A stretch of DNA of 64,000 nucleotides from Roseivirga sp. E12 (lineage in GTDB: Bacteria > Bacteroidota > Bacteroidia > Cytophagales > Cyclobacteriaceae), in the NCBI RefSeq assembly GCF_017592825.1, contig NZ_JAGFMD010000003.1, positions 248,001 to 312,000 on the forward strand, in the 5' to 3' direction. The position numbers and the translations under genes are program-made. Below the pieces are notes generated by a model. That model worked only from the letters and a program-made list of their open reading frames with translations. It did not search any database and was not told the origin of the DNA. Every line of letters starts with the position of its first letter. Positions within the stretch are counted from its first letter, which is position 1. Below are positions 54,056 to 62,902 of this stretch, piece by piece.

Positions 54056-54068
54056 TGCTCCATTTCAG

Positions 54069-54141
54069 GGTGCTGTAGCTCAGTTGGTAGAGCATCGGAC
54101 TGAAAATCCGTGAGTCGGTGGTTCGAATCCACTCAGCACCA
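54069..54141 (+). tRNA. tRNA-Phe (anticodon GAA)
   Basis: 73 nt. The acceptor stem GGTGCTG/CAGCACC pairs fully, the D arm is GCTC...GAGC, the anticodon loop CTGAAAA gives GAA for Phe, the variable loop is GAGTC, and the T arm is GGTGG-TTCGAAT-CCACT. CCA is not encoded (A, then CA). It has its own promoter and terminator. Confidence 0.97.
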
Positions 54142-54145
54142 CATC

Positions 54146-54175
54146 AAAGGCCTCTCTTTTCGAGAGGCTTTTTTT
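54146..54175 (+). terminator. terminator of tRNA-Phe
   Basis: Stem GCCTCTC / GAGAGGC, extended by AAAG/TTTT pairing, loop TTTTC, then a T-run, starting 5 bp after the tRNA. Confidence 0.88.
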
Positions 54176-54231
54176 GTTATTGGATATTGAAATCGTTTGC
54201 ATAAGCCTTGCTAATATAAGGATGAAACATA

Positions 54232-54255
54232 AAATAGTATGCATGCATACTATTT
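54232..54255. repeat. 24-bp perfect palindrome at the end of the rluB-like gene
   Basis: Half-site AAATAGTATGCA, no loop. It includes part of the stop codon of the pseudouridine synthase gene. It may be a weak terminator or a dimeric protein-binding site. Confidence 0.7.
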
Positions 54256-55057
54256 ATTTTAACCAAAGAACCTCTTTTTCAGTCAGAAATCGCCATTTAC
54301 CTCTTGGGAGATCTTTTTTGGTAAGCGAGCCGTAAACCACACGATCAAGTTTTGTAACAGTATAGCCAAGGTGCTCAAACAGCCTCCTTACCACACGGTT
54401 CTTACCCAGATGGAGCTCAATTCCTATTGTAGAATTATCTCCATCTACTATAGCTAGATCATCCACGAAAACCTTTTCATCATCTAAAGTGATACCATCC
54501 AGTATACTCTCAAAATCACTCTTGGTAATGGGCTTATTCAAGCCGACCTGATAGATTTTTTTGATTTGATGCTTGGGTTGAGTGAGCTTCTTCGAAAGTT
54601 GGCCATCATTGGTAAAAAGGAGAAGCCCGGTGGTAGATCGATCAAGACGGCCCACTGGAAAAATTTGCTCAGGGCAAGCTTTGGCTACCAGTTCCATGAC
54701 TGTTTTGCGCCCATCTGGGTCCGTGGTGGTGCTTAAAAAGCCCTTTGGCTTATTTAGCAATATATAGACTTGCTTCTCGGGCTTGAGTACATTTTTTTCG
54801 TGAACCACAACCTGTCCTGGTTGTACTTTGAACCCAAGCTCCTTAATCACCTCGCCATCGACAGTGATTTCTCCTTTTTCAATGAGTTTATCGGCTTCAC
54901 GCCTTGAACAAACGCCCGAATTAGCGATGTATTTATTCAGCCTAATGGCCTCTGTTTGTTCTTTTGGTTGTTGAAGTGACTTATGATTGTACTCAGGCTT
55001 CTTGCTCACCTTAGCACTACTTCGCTTCTTCTTGGGGTTGAAATTCTTCTTTGCCAT
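54254..55057 (-). CDS. RluB/RsuA-family pseudouridine synthase
   Basis: 267 residues. A basic tail (MAKKNFNPKKKRSSAK) is followed by an S4 RNA-binding domain (about 38-85, RLNKYIANSGVCSRREADKLI) and the catalytic domain with D139 in PVGRLDRSTTGLLLFTNDG. It should make a pseudouridine in 23S or 16S rRNA; RluB-like is most likely from the length and the S4 sequence. The frame extends to a TTG at 55090 but ATG 55057 is a better start. It is downstream of scpB, a frequent neighbour of rluB in many bacteria. Confidence 0.9.
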   Translation of the reverse strand: MAKKNFNPKKKRSSAKVSKKPEYNHKSLQQPKEQTEAIRLNKYIANSGVCSRREADKLIEKGEITVDGEVIKELGFKVQPGQVVVHEKNVLKPEKQVYILLNKPKGFLSTTTDPDGRKTVMELVAKACPEQIFPVGRLDRSTTGLLLFTNDGQLSKKLTQPKHQIKKIYQVGLNKPITKSDFESILDGITLDDEKVFVDDLAIVDGDNSTIGIELHLGKNRVVRRLFEHLGYTVTKLDRVVYGSLTKKDLPRGKWRFLTEKEVLWLK

Positions 55058-55100
55058 ATGAGATGGAGTATCCCTACTCGATTTCGACAAAGGTAGCTAA

Positions 55101-55685
55101 TTAATCAGGGCTTGTAGTCTCCCCTTGTTGATCAGGAGATCCTATTTCGTTATCTGGTGTCGCGAAGTCTTTGGGGGTGGGTAAGTCCTTAAGATCGTTG
55201 ATTCCAAAATAGTCCATAAACATATCCGAGGTGCCGTAAAGCAAGGGCCTTCCTACGTTTTCAGATTTCCCTTTAATCTCGATGAGTTCTTTTTCTAGAA
55301 GTTTTTGAACAGAGTAGTCACAATTCACTCCTCGAATTTGTTCAATCTCTGATTTAGTGGTGGGTTGTTTATAGGCAATAATGGAGAGAGTCTCTAATGC
55401 CGAAGTCGAAAGCCGCTTTTTAGATTGTTGCTTTAACAGAATGCCAATACTGGCCTGATAAGATGGCTTCGTCAGAAACTGATACCCACCACCACTTTTG
55501 ATCAATTCAAATGAAAAAGTATCGGCACTGAATTTCTCCGTCAATTGCTCTATGGCTTTCTCAATATCCTTTTCAGGAACATCAGCCTCAAACATTTCTG
55601 AAAGACAGGCTTTTAATTCAATAAGTCTGATAGGTTTTTGCGCACAGAATATTAGTGCTTCAATATGCTGAGCTAGAAAATCCAC
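55101..55685 (-). CDS. scpB: ScpB, chromosome segregation/condensation protein B
   Basis: 194 residues with the two winged-helix domains of ScpB: HIEALIFCAQKPI at the start, then LSTSALETLSIIAYKQPTTKSEIEQIRGVNCDYSVQKLLE, the most conserved part of the family. It acts with SMC and ScpA in chromosome condensation. The start is GTG, overlapping the TAG stop of the DksA-like gene by 1 bp, so translation is coupled. The acidic tail (about 165-194) is likely disordered. Confidence 0.93.
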   Translation of the reverse strand: MDFLAQHIEALIFCAQKPIRLIELKACLSEMFEADVPEKDIEKAIEQLTEKFSADTFSFELIKSGGGYQFLTKPSYQASIGILLKQQSKKRLSTSALETLSIIAYKQPTTKSEIEQIRGVNCDYSVQKLLEKELIEIKGKSENVGRPLLYGTSDMFMDYFGINDLKDLPTPKDFATPDNEIGSPDQQGETTSPD

Positions 55686-56071
55686 TACTTTCTTTGGGAA
55701 AGTTTAGCGGCAATAGAATGCATTGTATGTGGTACGGCCTTCAGTCTTTCCTTAGATATTAATTTGCCGGTATCAATGCAGATGCCATATGTGCCATTTT
55801 TAATTCGAATGAGCGCGTTTTCCAAGTTGTTGATAAACTTTTGTTGTCTAGCCGCTAACTGATTCAGATTTTCTTTCTCCATGGTGTCGGCACCATCTTC
55901 TAATACTTTAGTAGAGTTGTTTGTGATGTCGTCACCAGTATCACCACTTTTAGTTAAACTGCGTTTTAATTCTGTTAACTCAACTTTTGCTTTATCAATT
56001 TTTTCAAGGATAAGTGCCTCAAATTCTTGAAGCTCATTCTCAGAATATCGTGTCTTCTCCGCAGTACTCAT
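55685..56071 (-). CDS. TraR/DksA-family protein with degenerate zinc finger
   Basis: 128 residues. A long N-terminal coiled coil (about 10-90) is followed by the TraR/DksA C-terminal motif NGTYGICIDTGKLISKERLKAVPHT. The normal four-cysteine zinc finger keeps only one Cys (C98); the others are Thr, Ser or absent, so zinc is probably not bound in the usual way. The family acts in the RNA polymerase secondary channel or in related roles. It heads an operon with scpB and the pseudouridine synthase. A 10-bp palindrome CGAACGTTCG lies about 100 bp upstream (56172-56181). Confidence 0.85.
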   Translation of the reverse strand: MSTAEKTRYSENELQEFEALILEKIDKAKVELTELKRSLTKSGDTGDDITNNSTKVLEDGADTMEKENLNQLAARQQKFINNLENALIRIKNGTYGICIDTGKLISKERLKAVPHTMHSIAAKLSQRK

Positions 56072-56249
56072 ATGATTTCGATTTGATTAGTTGAGAAAAA
56101 AATTTGCGCTAAAATAAGGCTGCGCTAGTCATTTGCAAAGTAATAAGATGTTTTTTGATTGTATTACTATCCGAACGTTCGTTTGGTAAAAAACACTTTA
56201 CTAGGCAAAGATATTCTGAGTACACGGATTTTTGCGAAACGTGTTCATT

Positions 56250-56281
56250 TAAAAAAGAAAAGACCCCAATGGGGTCTTTTA
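56250..56281 (-). terminator. terminator of the 50-codon gene
   Basis: Perfect 10-bp stem AAAAGACCCC / GGGGTCTTTT (56258-56267, 56271-56280), loop of 3, then TTTT-C-TTTTTT on the minus strand. It begins 5 bp after the stop codon of the small reading frame. Confidence 0.85.
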
Positions 56282-56285
56282 AATC

Positions 56286-56438
56286 TTAGTAGTTGATGTT
56301 CATTAATTGCATTCTTTTGGTCAGTGCTGATGCCTCAATGCTCACTCGATATCGCATCCGCATATATCGAGCAATGACATCAACTTTCCGACCTCTTCGC
56401 AAGTAACGGTCAACAGTTTCATTAATTAAGCAATTCAT
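56286..56438 (-). CDS. small basic protein, 50 residues, unknown
   Basis: Starts ATG (MNCLINETVDRYLRRGRK) and ends KRMQLMNINY. It is strongly basic (ten or more Arg/Lys) and largely helical in appearance, with RYLRRGRKVDVIARYMRMRYR in the middle. It does not match a family I can name. Support for a real gene: a strong terminator 5 bp after its stop, an AT-rich leader with a -10-like TATATTATG about 40 bp upstream, and otherwise empty sequence on both sides. The alternative is a small RNA whose coding capacity is chance. It could bind nucleic acid; this is inference from charge. Confidence 0.55.
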   Translation of the reverse strand: MNCLINETVDRYLRRGRKVDVIARYMRMRYRVSIEASALTKRMQLMNINY

Positions 56439-56598
56439 TTCAGTAGTCTCTTAGATTGTAGTTGTGGTCTTAACCATAATATAGCCAAGAATGTTTTAAT
56501 TTTGGTAACGTTTGCGCAACAATTGTAACCTAGGTTGCCAAATATGTTCGAATTAATTTGGTAACCAGAAAATCTTGTAGACAAACCGTGGACATTCG

Positions 56599-59500
56599 CT
56601 AAAAAAATGTTCCAATCGCAACCTTGCTTCGTGAATATCTAATGGCTCCCTGGGGTGATATGATTTCTATTAAAACCATGTAGTATCCAACACGCGCTTT
56701 CTTTAATTGGTCGGTGGTACCATCCCAAGTGAGGAAGCCTTCACGACCCGCAATTATATTTTGCCCTAGTGCTTTGATTTTTTTTCCATTTGAATCAATA
56801 ATGCTGACATTAAGGGTATTCCCAAGACTTTTGAAAGCGTAATTTATTGTAGTGAAATTATTTCCTCGTGATGATTCTGGCGCGAAAGTGAGTGGTGATA
56901 CCTTGATTTCTCCCGACTGTGAGATTGATGGGTGTGACTGAGAGTTTTCATATCCAGGTGTCGCAGAAAACTCTGTTGAGGAAGCTGAAAACCAATTTTC
57001 TGGGTCATTGGATTGTGAGGTATAGCGAATTCTTTCAAGCGAAACGCCCTTGCTATCTGTGATAAGTGGAGAATGATAATCTTCACTGTAGGAGAATTCA
57101 TCGATCTTAAGCTGCTTAGAATTTAGCAAAGTGACTGTTCCCGTATCTGAGGGTAGACTAGGCATAGCCGTTAATTCTATAAATGAGTCTGATCTGGCAT
57201 TTGGATATTGTGCTTTTAATACTCTTGAATCATCAGAAACCGTATAGAACTGTCTTGGTGCTATGAAGAAGTTATCCATAGTGATTATGCGAGTGTTAGT
57301 ATTTCCCTGAAGCTTCCAGTTCTTAAGGTTAATATACTTCGCTGAATTATTGTAAATCTCTACAAATCGAACTCCACCTGATCTTGGATTGAATAAGATT
57401 TCGTTGACAATGACATCTTGGGGAGCGGCTTGTCCAGAGACGACTAATTCGATTGAGCTGTCGTTTTGGCCAATGAGGTTTCCGCTACAATCGGTGAGAT
57501 TACTAGCATAGATAGTATAGACAGTGTTTTCAGTAAGGTCATCTAAGCTTGTGAGCTGAATTGTCTTTCCATCTTCATTTACGATCGCAGCAATAAAGCT
57601 TAACCCATAGTTTCCAGTAAAACGGGTAGGCTCAATTGTCGAAGGGTTGAGCTTCTCGTTAAAGTGTAGCATGATAGTAGAAGGATCAATGGTCACAGCC
57701 TTCAAGAGTTTAGGCCCTACCATATCAGGGTTTTCCCCTTGGACAGAATTGGGTTGGCCAGGAGAGCCTCCCATTGAACTGGTGGAGGCTGTCCAATTGG
57801 TTTCTTCCAGACATGGAAAATTAGGGTCTATCATCTCGAGTGAAAAGCCACCCACTGCTTTCGATGAGGATCGATACCAAGTATCTGAATAGCTAACAGA
57901 ATGAACGGTGCTGCCGATTGTGTTAAAAATAGATAGCTGATCTTCGCTATTGTTTAGACTTACCCAATTGCTTACACCTAAAACCGATCCAATGCTTTCA
58001 AATTCTTGAGTAGCGCTATTCGCTGTCAATATGAGATATTGATCGGGCCAAAGAGCGAAATCTTCTAAGGTGGTGGAGTTATTGGCATCAGCCAGAATTG
58101 TTCCTGCCATCTGAAGAATCCTGTCTGACCGGTTGTAGACTTCAATGTATTCGGCCTCGGGCAAACCTTGAGAGGGGGTGGGTGATGCCATGATTTCAGT
58201 GATGATCACATCATTTGGAGCTGGAGTCGCCCCAATATAGAAGTCATATGTGGATTCTGGTAAAAGGTTTCCTGAGCAATCTCTCAAATTCGAAAGCCGG
58301 ATGTTATGCAACAAGCCTTCTATTGGCTTCCCGGACAAATGGATTTCGACTTCAGTCCCAAGACTGTTGGACACATAGAGTTCCTTGATGGAGTTTCCCT
58401 GAGAAAGAGCAAAGTTGTTTTCTCTTAGTGTGCTTAGCTCCATGGCTTCATTGAAGCTGAACAGAAGTGTGGTATCATTTGCCAGGCGAAACTCAATGAC
58501 CTGAGGACTGACAATGTCTGGAATAGGGTTGTAAATAGAGTTTTCCTCACCCGGAGAGCCTCCTAATTTGTCAATGGAGCTACTCCAATTGTGAGAACCA
58601 ATACAAGATGGGTTTGGGTTGACTAACTCAATAGACCAGCCACCATCGGATTTGTCCAGGTCATTGTACCATGATTTGTCATAAGTCAAGCTGTCGACTA
58701 AATATCCGAGATTGTCATAGAGTACTATTCGTTCCCCATTATTACTCAGACTGTTCCAAGATGAGACGCCAACGGTGTTTCCAAATACCTCAAACTTCTC
58801 TACGTTATTTCGGGCCGTCAGGATAACATAGTCCTTTGGCATTAACACAAGTTCGCCTATAGTACCCCCTGTGAGTTGAAACCCGGTAATATCAATGGCA
58901 CTGAGTGTGTTATTGTATAGTTCAACATATTCATCTCGGCTGTCATTTGGAAGCACTGTGGGATTTGGTTCATGATCGCCTGAAGGATCGGCAAAAATCT
59001 CATTGATCAAGATCTGTCTTGGAAGGGTAGGCGTATCATTTTTGAATTCCGTTTTGATGTTTTCAGCGATTGCATTACCACTTAGATTAACGACATCATT
59101 GATGGCGAGCGTGTAAGTATTGTTAACAAGCGATCGATTGAGTTTCAGGTTGGCAATGCTATCAAAAAGACTAATGAAGATGGGTTTTACATCAAAGTCG
59201 AAGGCATAACTATCCAACATTTGAGCCCTACTAACATCTACTTTCTGATTGAAAGTAAGTTCGATCTCCGTTGGAGTAATGACCAATAGATTGGATACTT
59301 CTAATGGTAAATAATCAAAATTTTGCGTTAAATCCTTTGCTATGGCCAAACCAGATTTGTCTCTGATTCCATTAATAACCAGTTCGTAAGATTCCTTTCG
59401 GAGTTCCGTTGGTAGAGTAAGTAAAACCTGATTATGGAACTGACTATCGAGTCTTGCTCTTATGGGGCCTCCAATGCCTGATGAGATAATGTAATGGTCT

Positions 59501-60450
59501 GATACTTCGGCTAAAGAATCCGCTAGATTCAGGTTAAATTCTAGAAGGAGTGAACGCTTGTCAAGGACCCTAATATCCTGTATTTGTAAAGGCTCGATAA
59601 AGGTAAAATCACCCACAAATGATCCTGCTGGAACATTTGCGGACAAGGCCTTAAGACCTGTGGCGCTGATTTGGTAGGTGCTGTTCTCAAGTGAAGAAGT
59701 TGATAGTGTGACAGTGGTAGAACTCGACAGCACCACATCATGTATGATTATACCATTGTTAATAGAATAGTTTTTGACTTGCTGAACGGATGATTCCTCA
59801 AGGGGTTGATTAAAGACTATTTTGACAGAATTCTTAGAGTTCGTTTCAATTGAGACAATTTCCAATGGAAGGATCTGACTTTCAATGGTAAGGTCATCCA
59901 AAACTAATTCAGCCGATGAACCGGACCCATTGCCTCTTTCAGCCACCAGCTTCACTCTTACCTGCTCTTTTCCGCTGGCTTCAAACGGCAATTCATAAGT
60001 GTAACGGGAATATGATGTGGAGTCGTTGTTTGGGAAAGTCTTTTCATTACCGATTTGAATGCTTGAAGAATAATTGAGGCCTCCGTCAATAGACGTTGAA
60101 ATTGACAGCAATACAGGCCTACTGCTAGAGGATGAGCCATTTTTCTTAGAGAAGGCATAGAACGAGATTTTGGGATTATTGATTTTCCTTAGGTCTAAAG
60201 AGATTTCAATGGTGCCATTGAAACTAGAAGTGGGAATTATATTAAGAGATTGATTACCTGTTCGAGGGTCACTTCCTACAAAGATTCTATTCCTCGTGCC
60301 GATCGTATTGCCGAGCCAATTCGGAATAAAGTCGATATTTGAGCCAATTTTGAATGCTTGTTCGAAACTTTCTGTATATGGAAAACTGTTCACCTGACTT
60401 AGCAGTATATTTGTGCAAAGCAAGCAAAGGGTGCTCAGTATAAATTTCAT
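56599..60450 (-). CDS. large secreted lamin-tail-domain protein
   Basis: 1283 residues with a signal peptide (hydrophobic 4-17, cleavage near LLSQ-V). An N-terminal jelly-roll-like region (about 20-195), Ig-like repeats each opening with a LEIV/LEVS motif (about 195-480), then three lamin-tail domains: ILINEIFADPSG (about 485), VIITEIMASPTPSQG (about 750) and VIVNEILFNPRSGG (about 1010), alternating with Ig-like domains. The C-terminus (WDGTTDQLKKARVGYYMVLIEI) resembles FlgD-type Ig domains used as sorting or anchoring ends in Bacteroidota rather than the usual T9SS type A domain. It is likely exported to the surface or medium. Ligand or activity is unknown. Confidence 0.82.
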   Translation of the reverse strand: MKFILSTLCLLCTNILLSQVNSFPYTESFEQAFKIGSNIDFIPNWLGNTIGTRNRIFVGSDPRTGNQSLNIIPTSSFNGTIEISLDLRKINNPKISFYAFSKKNGSSSSSRPVLLSISTSIDGGLNYSSSIQIGNEKTFPNNDSTSYSRYTYELPFEASGKEQVRVKLVAERGNGSGSSAELVLDDLTIESQILPLEIVSIETNSKNSVKIVFNQPLEESSVQQVKNYSINNGIIIHDVVLSSSTTVTLSTSSLENSTYQISATGLKALSANVPAGSFVGDFTFIEPLQIQDIRVLDKRSLLLEFNLNLADSLAEVSDHYIISSGIGGPIRARLDSQFHNQVLLTLPTELRKESYELVINGIRDKSGLAIAKDLTQNFDYLPLEVSNLLVITPTEIELTFNQKVDVSRAQMLDSYAFDFDVKPIFISLFDSIANLKLNRSLVNNTYTLAINDVVNLSGNAIAENIKTEFKNDTPTLPRQILINEIFADPSGDHEPNPTVLPNDSRDEYVELYNNTLSAIDITGFQLTGGTIGELVLMPKDYVILTARNNVEKFEVFGNTVGVSSWNSLSNNGERIVLYDNLGYLVDSLTYDKSWYNDLDKSDGGWSIELVNPNPSCIGSHNWSSSIDKLGGSPGEENSIYNPIPDIVSPQVIEFRLANDTTLLFSFNEAMELSTLRENNFALSQGNSIKELYVSNSLGTEVEIHLSGKPIEGLLHNIRLSNLRDCSGNLLPESTYDFYIGATPAPNDVIITEIMASPTPSQGLPEAEYIEVYNRSDRILQMAGTILADANNSTTLEDFALWPDQYLILTANSATQEFESIGSVLGVSNWVSLNNSEDQLSIFNTIGSTVHSVSYSDTWYRSSSKAVGGFSLEMIDPNFPCLEETNWTASTSSMGGSPGQPNSVQGENPDMVGPKLLKAVTIDPSTIMLHFNEKLNPSTIEPTRFTGNYGLSFIAAIVNEDGKTIQLTSLDDLTENTVYTIYASNLTDCSGNLIGQNDSSIELVVSGQAAPQDVIVNEILFNPRSGGVRFVEIYNNSAKYINLKNWKLQGNTNTRIITMDNFFIAPRQFYTVSDDSRVLKAQYPNARSDSFIELTAMPSLPSDTGTVTLLNSKQLKIDEFSYSEDYHSPLITDSKGVSLERIRYTSQSNDPENWFSASSTEFSATPGYENSQSHPSISQSGEIKVSPLTFAPESSRGNNFTTINYAFKSLGNTLNVSIIDSNGKKIKALGQNIIAGREGFLTWDGTTDQLKKARVGYYMVLIEIISPQGAIRYSRSKVAIGTFF

Positions 60451-60527
60451 GTAAATTTATTATTACTTTAATATAATGAATTTGCATTATACTGTCTAAT
60501 AAATGATTTAGAGATAAATAGAGAAAA

Positions 60528-61520
60528 ATGAAAATTGCCGTTGTTGGAGCAACAGGACTGGTAGGAGGAGAGATTTTAGAAGTCTTAGACGAAAGAAATG
60601 TTCAATTTGATGAGCTGTATTTGGTAGCTTCTGCCAGATCAGCAGGTATAAAGAAGACATTTAAGGGCAAGGAGTATACAGTTATTACCATGGAGGAGGC
60701 TCTGGCTCTTGCACCTGACTTTGCGATATTTTCTGCAGGAGGAAGTACCTCGCTGGAATGGGCACCAAAGTTTGCGGCTGTTGGAACCGTAGTTGTTGAC
60801 AACTCATCAGCATGGCGCATGAGCCCTGAGCATAAACTAATTGTTCCAGAGATAAATGCGGATCAACTAACAGCTGATGACAAGATCATCGCGAACCCGA
60901 ATTGCTCTACTATTCAAATGGTTGTGGCCTTGGAACCACTTCGTCAGCAATACGGAATTAAAAGAATTGTGGTATCTACTTATCAGTCAGTTACTGGCTC
61001 TGGTAAGGCTGCTGTTGATCAATTGATGAACGAGCGGAGTGGTGAAGGCGGAGACATGTGTTATCCTCACAAAATTGATATGAATGCGCTGCCACATATC
61101 GATGTCTTCCAAGACAATGGTTATACCAAAGAGGAAATGAAGATGATCAACGAAACAAAGAAAATCTTCAGTGATGACTCTATTGCCATTACGACAACAA
61201 CTGTCCGTATCCCTACCATTGGAGGGCATTCTGAGGCAATTAACGTAGAGTTTAAGAAAGACTTTGAGTTGAATAGTGTGAGACAGATTCTGAGCGATAC
61301 AGAGGGAATAATTATTCAGGATGATCCAAGCCAGAATTTATATCCAATGCCTTTGACAGCGCATAAGAAAGATGAAGTCTTTGTAGGAAGACTAAGAAGA
61401 GACGAAAGTCAAGCCAATACTTTGAATATGTGGGTGGTGGCAGATAACCTTCGTAAAGGTGCGGCTACTAATGCTGTTCAAATTGTTGAATATTTGCAGA
61501 AGCAAATGCAAACCGTTTGA
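60528..61520 (+). CDS. asd: aspartate-semialdehyde dehydrogenase
   Basis: 330 residues. NADP-binding start VVGATGLVGGEILEVL, substrate region DNSSAWRM, catalytic C126 in ANPNCSTIQM, and GGHSEAINVEF with the base histidine. It reduces aspartyl phosphate to aspartate semialdehyde on the path to lysine, diaminopimelate, threonine and methionine. The start ATG follows GAGAAAA. It overlaps the next gene by 2 bp (TTG start within TTGA). Confidence 0.96.
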   Translation: MKIAVVGATGLVGGEILEVLDERNVQFDELYLVASARSAGIKKTFKGKEYTVITMEEALALAPDFAIFSAGGSTSLEWAPKFAAVGTVVVDNSSAWRMSPEHKLIVPEINADQLTADDKIIANPNCSTIQMVVALEPLRQQYGIKRIVVSTYQSVTGSGKAAVDQLMNERSGEGGDMCYPHKIDMNALPHIDVFQDNGYTKEEMKMINETKKIFSDDSIAITTTTVRIPTIGGHSEAINVEFKKDFELNSVRQILSDTEGIIIQDDPSQNLYPMPLTAHKKDEVFVGRLRRDESQANTLNMWVVADNLRKGAATNAVQIVEYLQKQMQTV

Positions 61521-62704
61521 TCTCAACGCTTACCAAACCAGAAATCCAAGAGTTTATAAAGGATCATCTCTATGATGACCCTGCTTCGCTAATGCTTAAA
61601 GCCAATCAATATCCAGATTGGCCCATGAGGCTGATTGTCGAGCAGATACAATCTAGGCGTAAGGCCAAAATTAAACTACCCTCATGGTTTAAAAGGGAGG
61701 AGATAATTTATCCTCCCATGTTGTCAATGGAGCAATGCTCCTCTGAACTCACAGCCCTATTTAAAGCCAACCTCATCCCTGATGGGGAAAGCATGGTAGA
61801 CCTTACTGGTGGTTTTGGTGTTGATTTTGCTTTTTTATCAAGCAGATTTTTGACCAATCATTATGTGGAAAGACAAGAGGTCTTGGTGAGCAAAGCACAG
61901 CACAACTTTGGACGACTGGGCCTCTCTGGTGTGCAAATTCACCACATGGATTCTGAACATTTTCTTGCGGAAGAAATCAGATGTGATTTGATTTATTTAG
62001 ATCCTGCAAGACGAGGTGATCATAATGAGAAAGTGGTGAGACTTGAAGACTGTGAGCCTAATGTGATTGATCTCTTGCCGAAGCTCTTGTCAAAGTCGAA
62101 GCGAGTGATGCTCAAAACATCTCCATTGCTAGATATAAAGGGGGCTGTCCGTCAATTACAATCTGTGGAATCGGTCCACATAGTAGCGGTATCAAATGAA
62201 GTTAAAGAACTCATCTTCTTACTCAGTGAAAACGCAGATATTCGACCCAAAATCTACTGTGTCAACATAAAAGACAAGGATACGGAGAGCTTTGAATTCA
62301 CCTTCGAGCAGGAGGAAACAAACACTGTGAACTTCAGCCAAGTTCAAGACTTCTTATATGAACCGAATGCTTCCATTTTAAAGGCAGGCGCGTTCAAGAC
62401 TATCGGTAACTCATTTGGGCTAAGCAAGCTTGAAGTTAATTCTCACCTGTATACTTCTTTAGAACTTATTGAAGGTTTTCCGGGCAGAGCCTTTCGAGTG
62501 ATTGATAAAATCTCATTGAATAAGAAAGTGCTTAAACGATACTTTCCGGAAATGAAGGCCAATATTACGACTCGAAACTTTCAAATGACGGTAGCTCAAA
62601 TCAGGCAGAAGAGTGGATTGAAAGAAGGAGGTAATCAATACTTGTTTGGCACAACCGACCAAGCAGGACGTCAGTTGATTTTATGCGAGAAAATAGATCG
62701 TTAA
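61517..62704 (+). CDS. class I SAM methyltransferase with THUMP-like domain
   Basis: 395 residues. SAM motif I is MVDLTGGFGVDFAFLS (about 93-108), followed by YVERQEVLVSKAQHN and LIYLDPARRG, an [ND]PPY-like position read DPAR. The C-terminal part (about 290-395) matches the THUMP-like RNA-binding domain seen in the PG1098-type proteins of Bacteroidota. It probably methylates an RNA. The start is TTG, overlapping the asd stop, so it is probably translated together with asd. Its 3' end overlaps the small membrane protein on the other strand by 24 bp. Confidence 0.82.
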   Translation: MISTLTKPEIQEFIKDHLYDDPASLMLKANQYPDWPMRLIVEQIQSRRKAKIKLPSWFKREEIIYPPMLSMEQCSSELTALFKANLIPDGESMVDLTGGFGVDFAFLSSRFLTNHYVERQEVLVSKAQHNFGRLGLSGVQIHHMDSEHFLAEEIRCDLIYLDPARRGDHNEKVVRLEDCEPNVIDLLPKLLSKSKRVMLKTSPLLDIKGAVRQLQSVESVHIVAVSNEVKELIFLLSENADIRPKIYCVNIKDKDTESFEFTFEQEETNTVNFSQVQDFLYEPNASILKAGAFKTIGNSFGLSKLEVNSHLYTSLELIEGFPGRAFRVIDKISLNKKVLKRYFPEMKANITTRNFQMTVAQIRQKSGLKEGGNQYLFGTTDQAGRQLILCEKIDR

Positions 62705-62851
62705 CAGAATCAATAACGGGATTCCATAATACTGTAAGACTAAAAGTCGGTTCTGTTTGCTCATCCACCAGAGTGCGCGCCATGGACTAATTAGTCCGAG
62801 TAGAAGCCCCGAGATATTTAGTCCTAATACAATCAATAAGATATTTTCCAT
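62681..62851 (-). CDS. small membrane protein, 56 residues
   Basis: Starts ATG (MENILLIVLGLNISGLLLGL), with two hydrophobic helices (about 3-20 and 38-55) separated by SPWRALWWMSKQNR, a basic loop. I do not recognise a family. A longer frame back to 62884 would run through the infB terminator, so ATG 62851 is preferred. This ATG directly follows the T-run of that terminator. It overlaps the end of the convergent methyltransferase gene by 24 bp. Confidence 0.6.
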   Translation of the reverse strand: MENILLIVLGLNISGLLLGLISPWRALWWMSKQNRLLVLQYYGIPLLILLTIYFLA

Positions 62852-62882
62852 AAAAAAACCCCGACTCAAAAAGTCAGGGTTC
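62852..62882 (-). terminator. terminator after infB, abutting the next start codon
   Basis: On the minus strand, stem AACCCTGAC / GTCGGGGTT with a 7-nt loop, then seven T running directly into the ATG at 62851. Confidence 0.85.
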
Positions 62883-62902
62883 AATATATCGATTTAGAAC
62901 TT

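Noticed and set aside
56172-56181. CGAACGTTCG palindrome as a LexA-type operator
   Set aside because: It lacks the spacer of the known Firmicutes box and there is no evidence that this phylum uses it here; a 10-bp palindrome can be chance.
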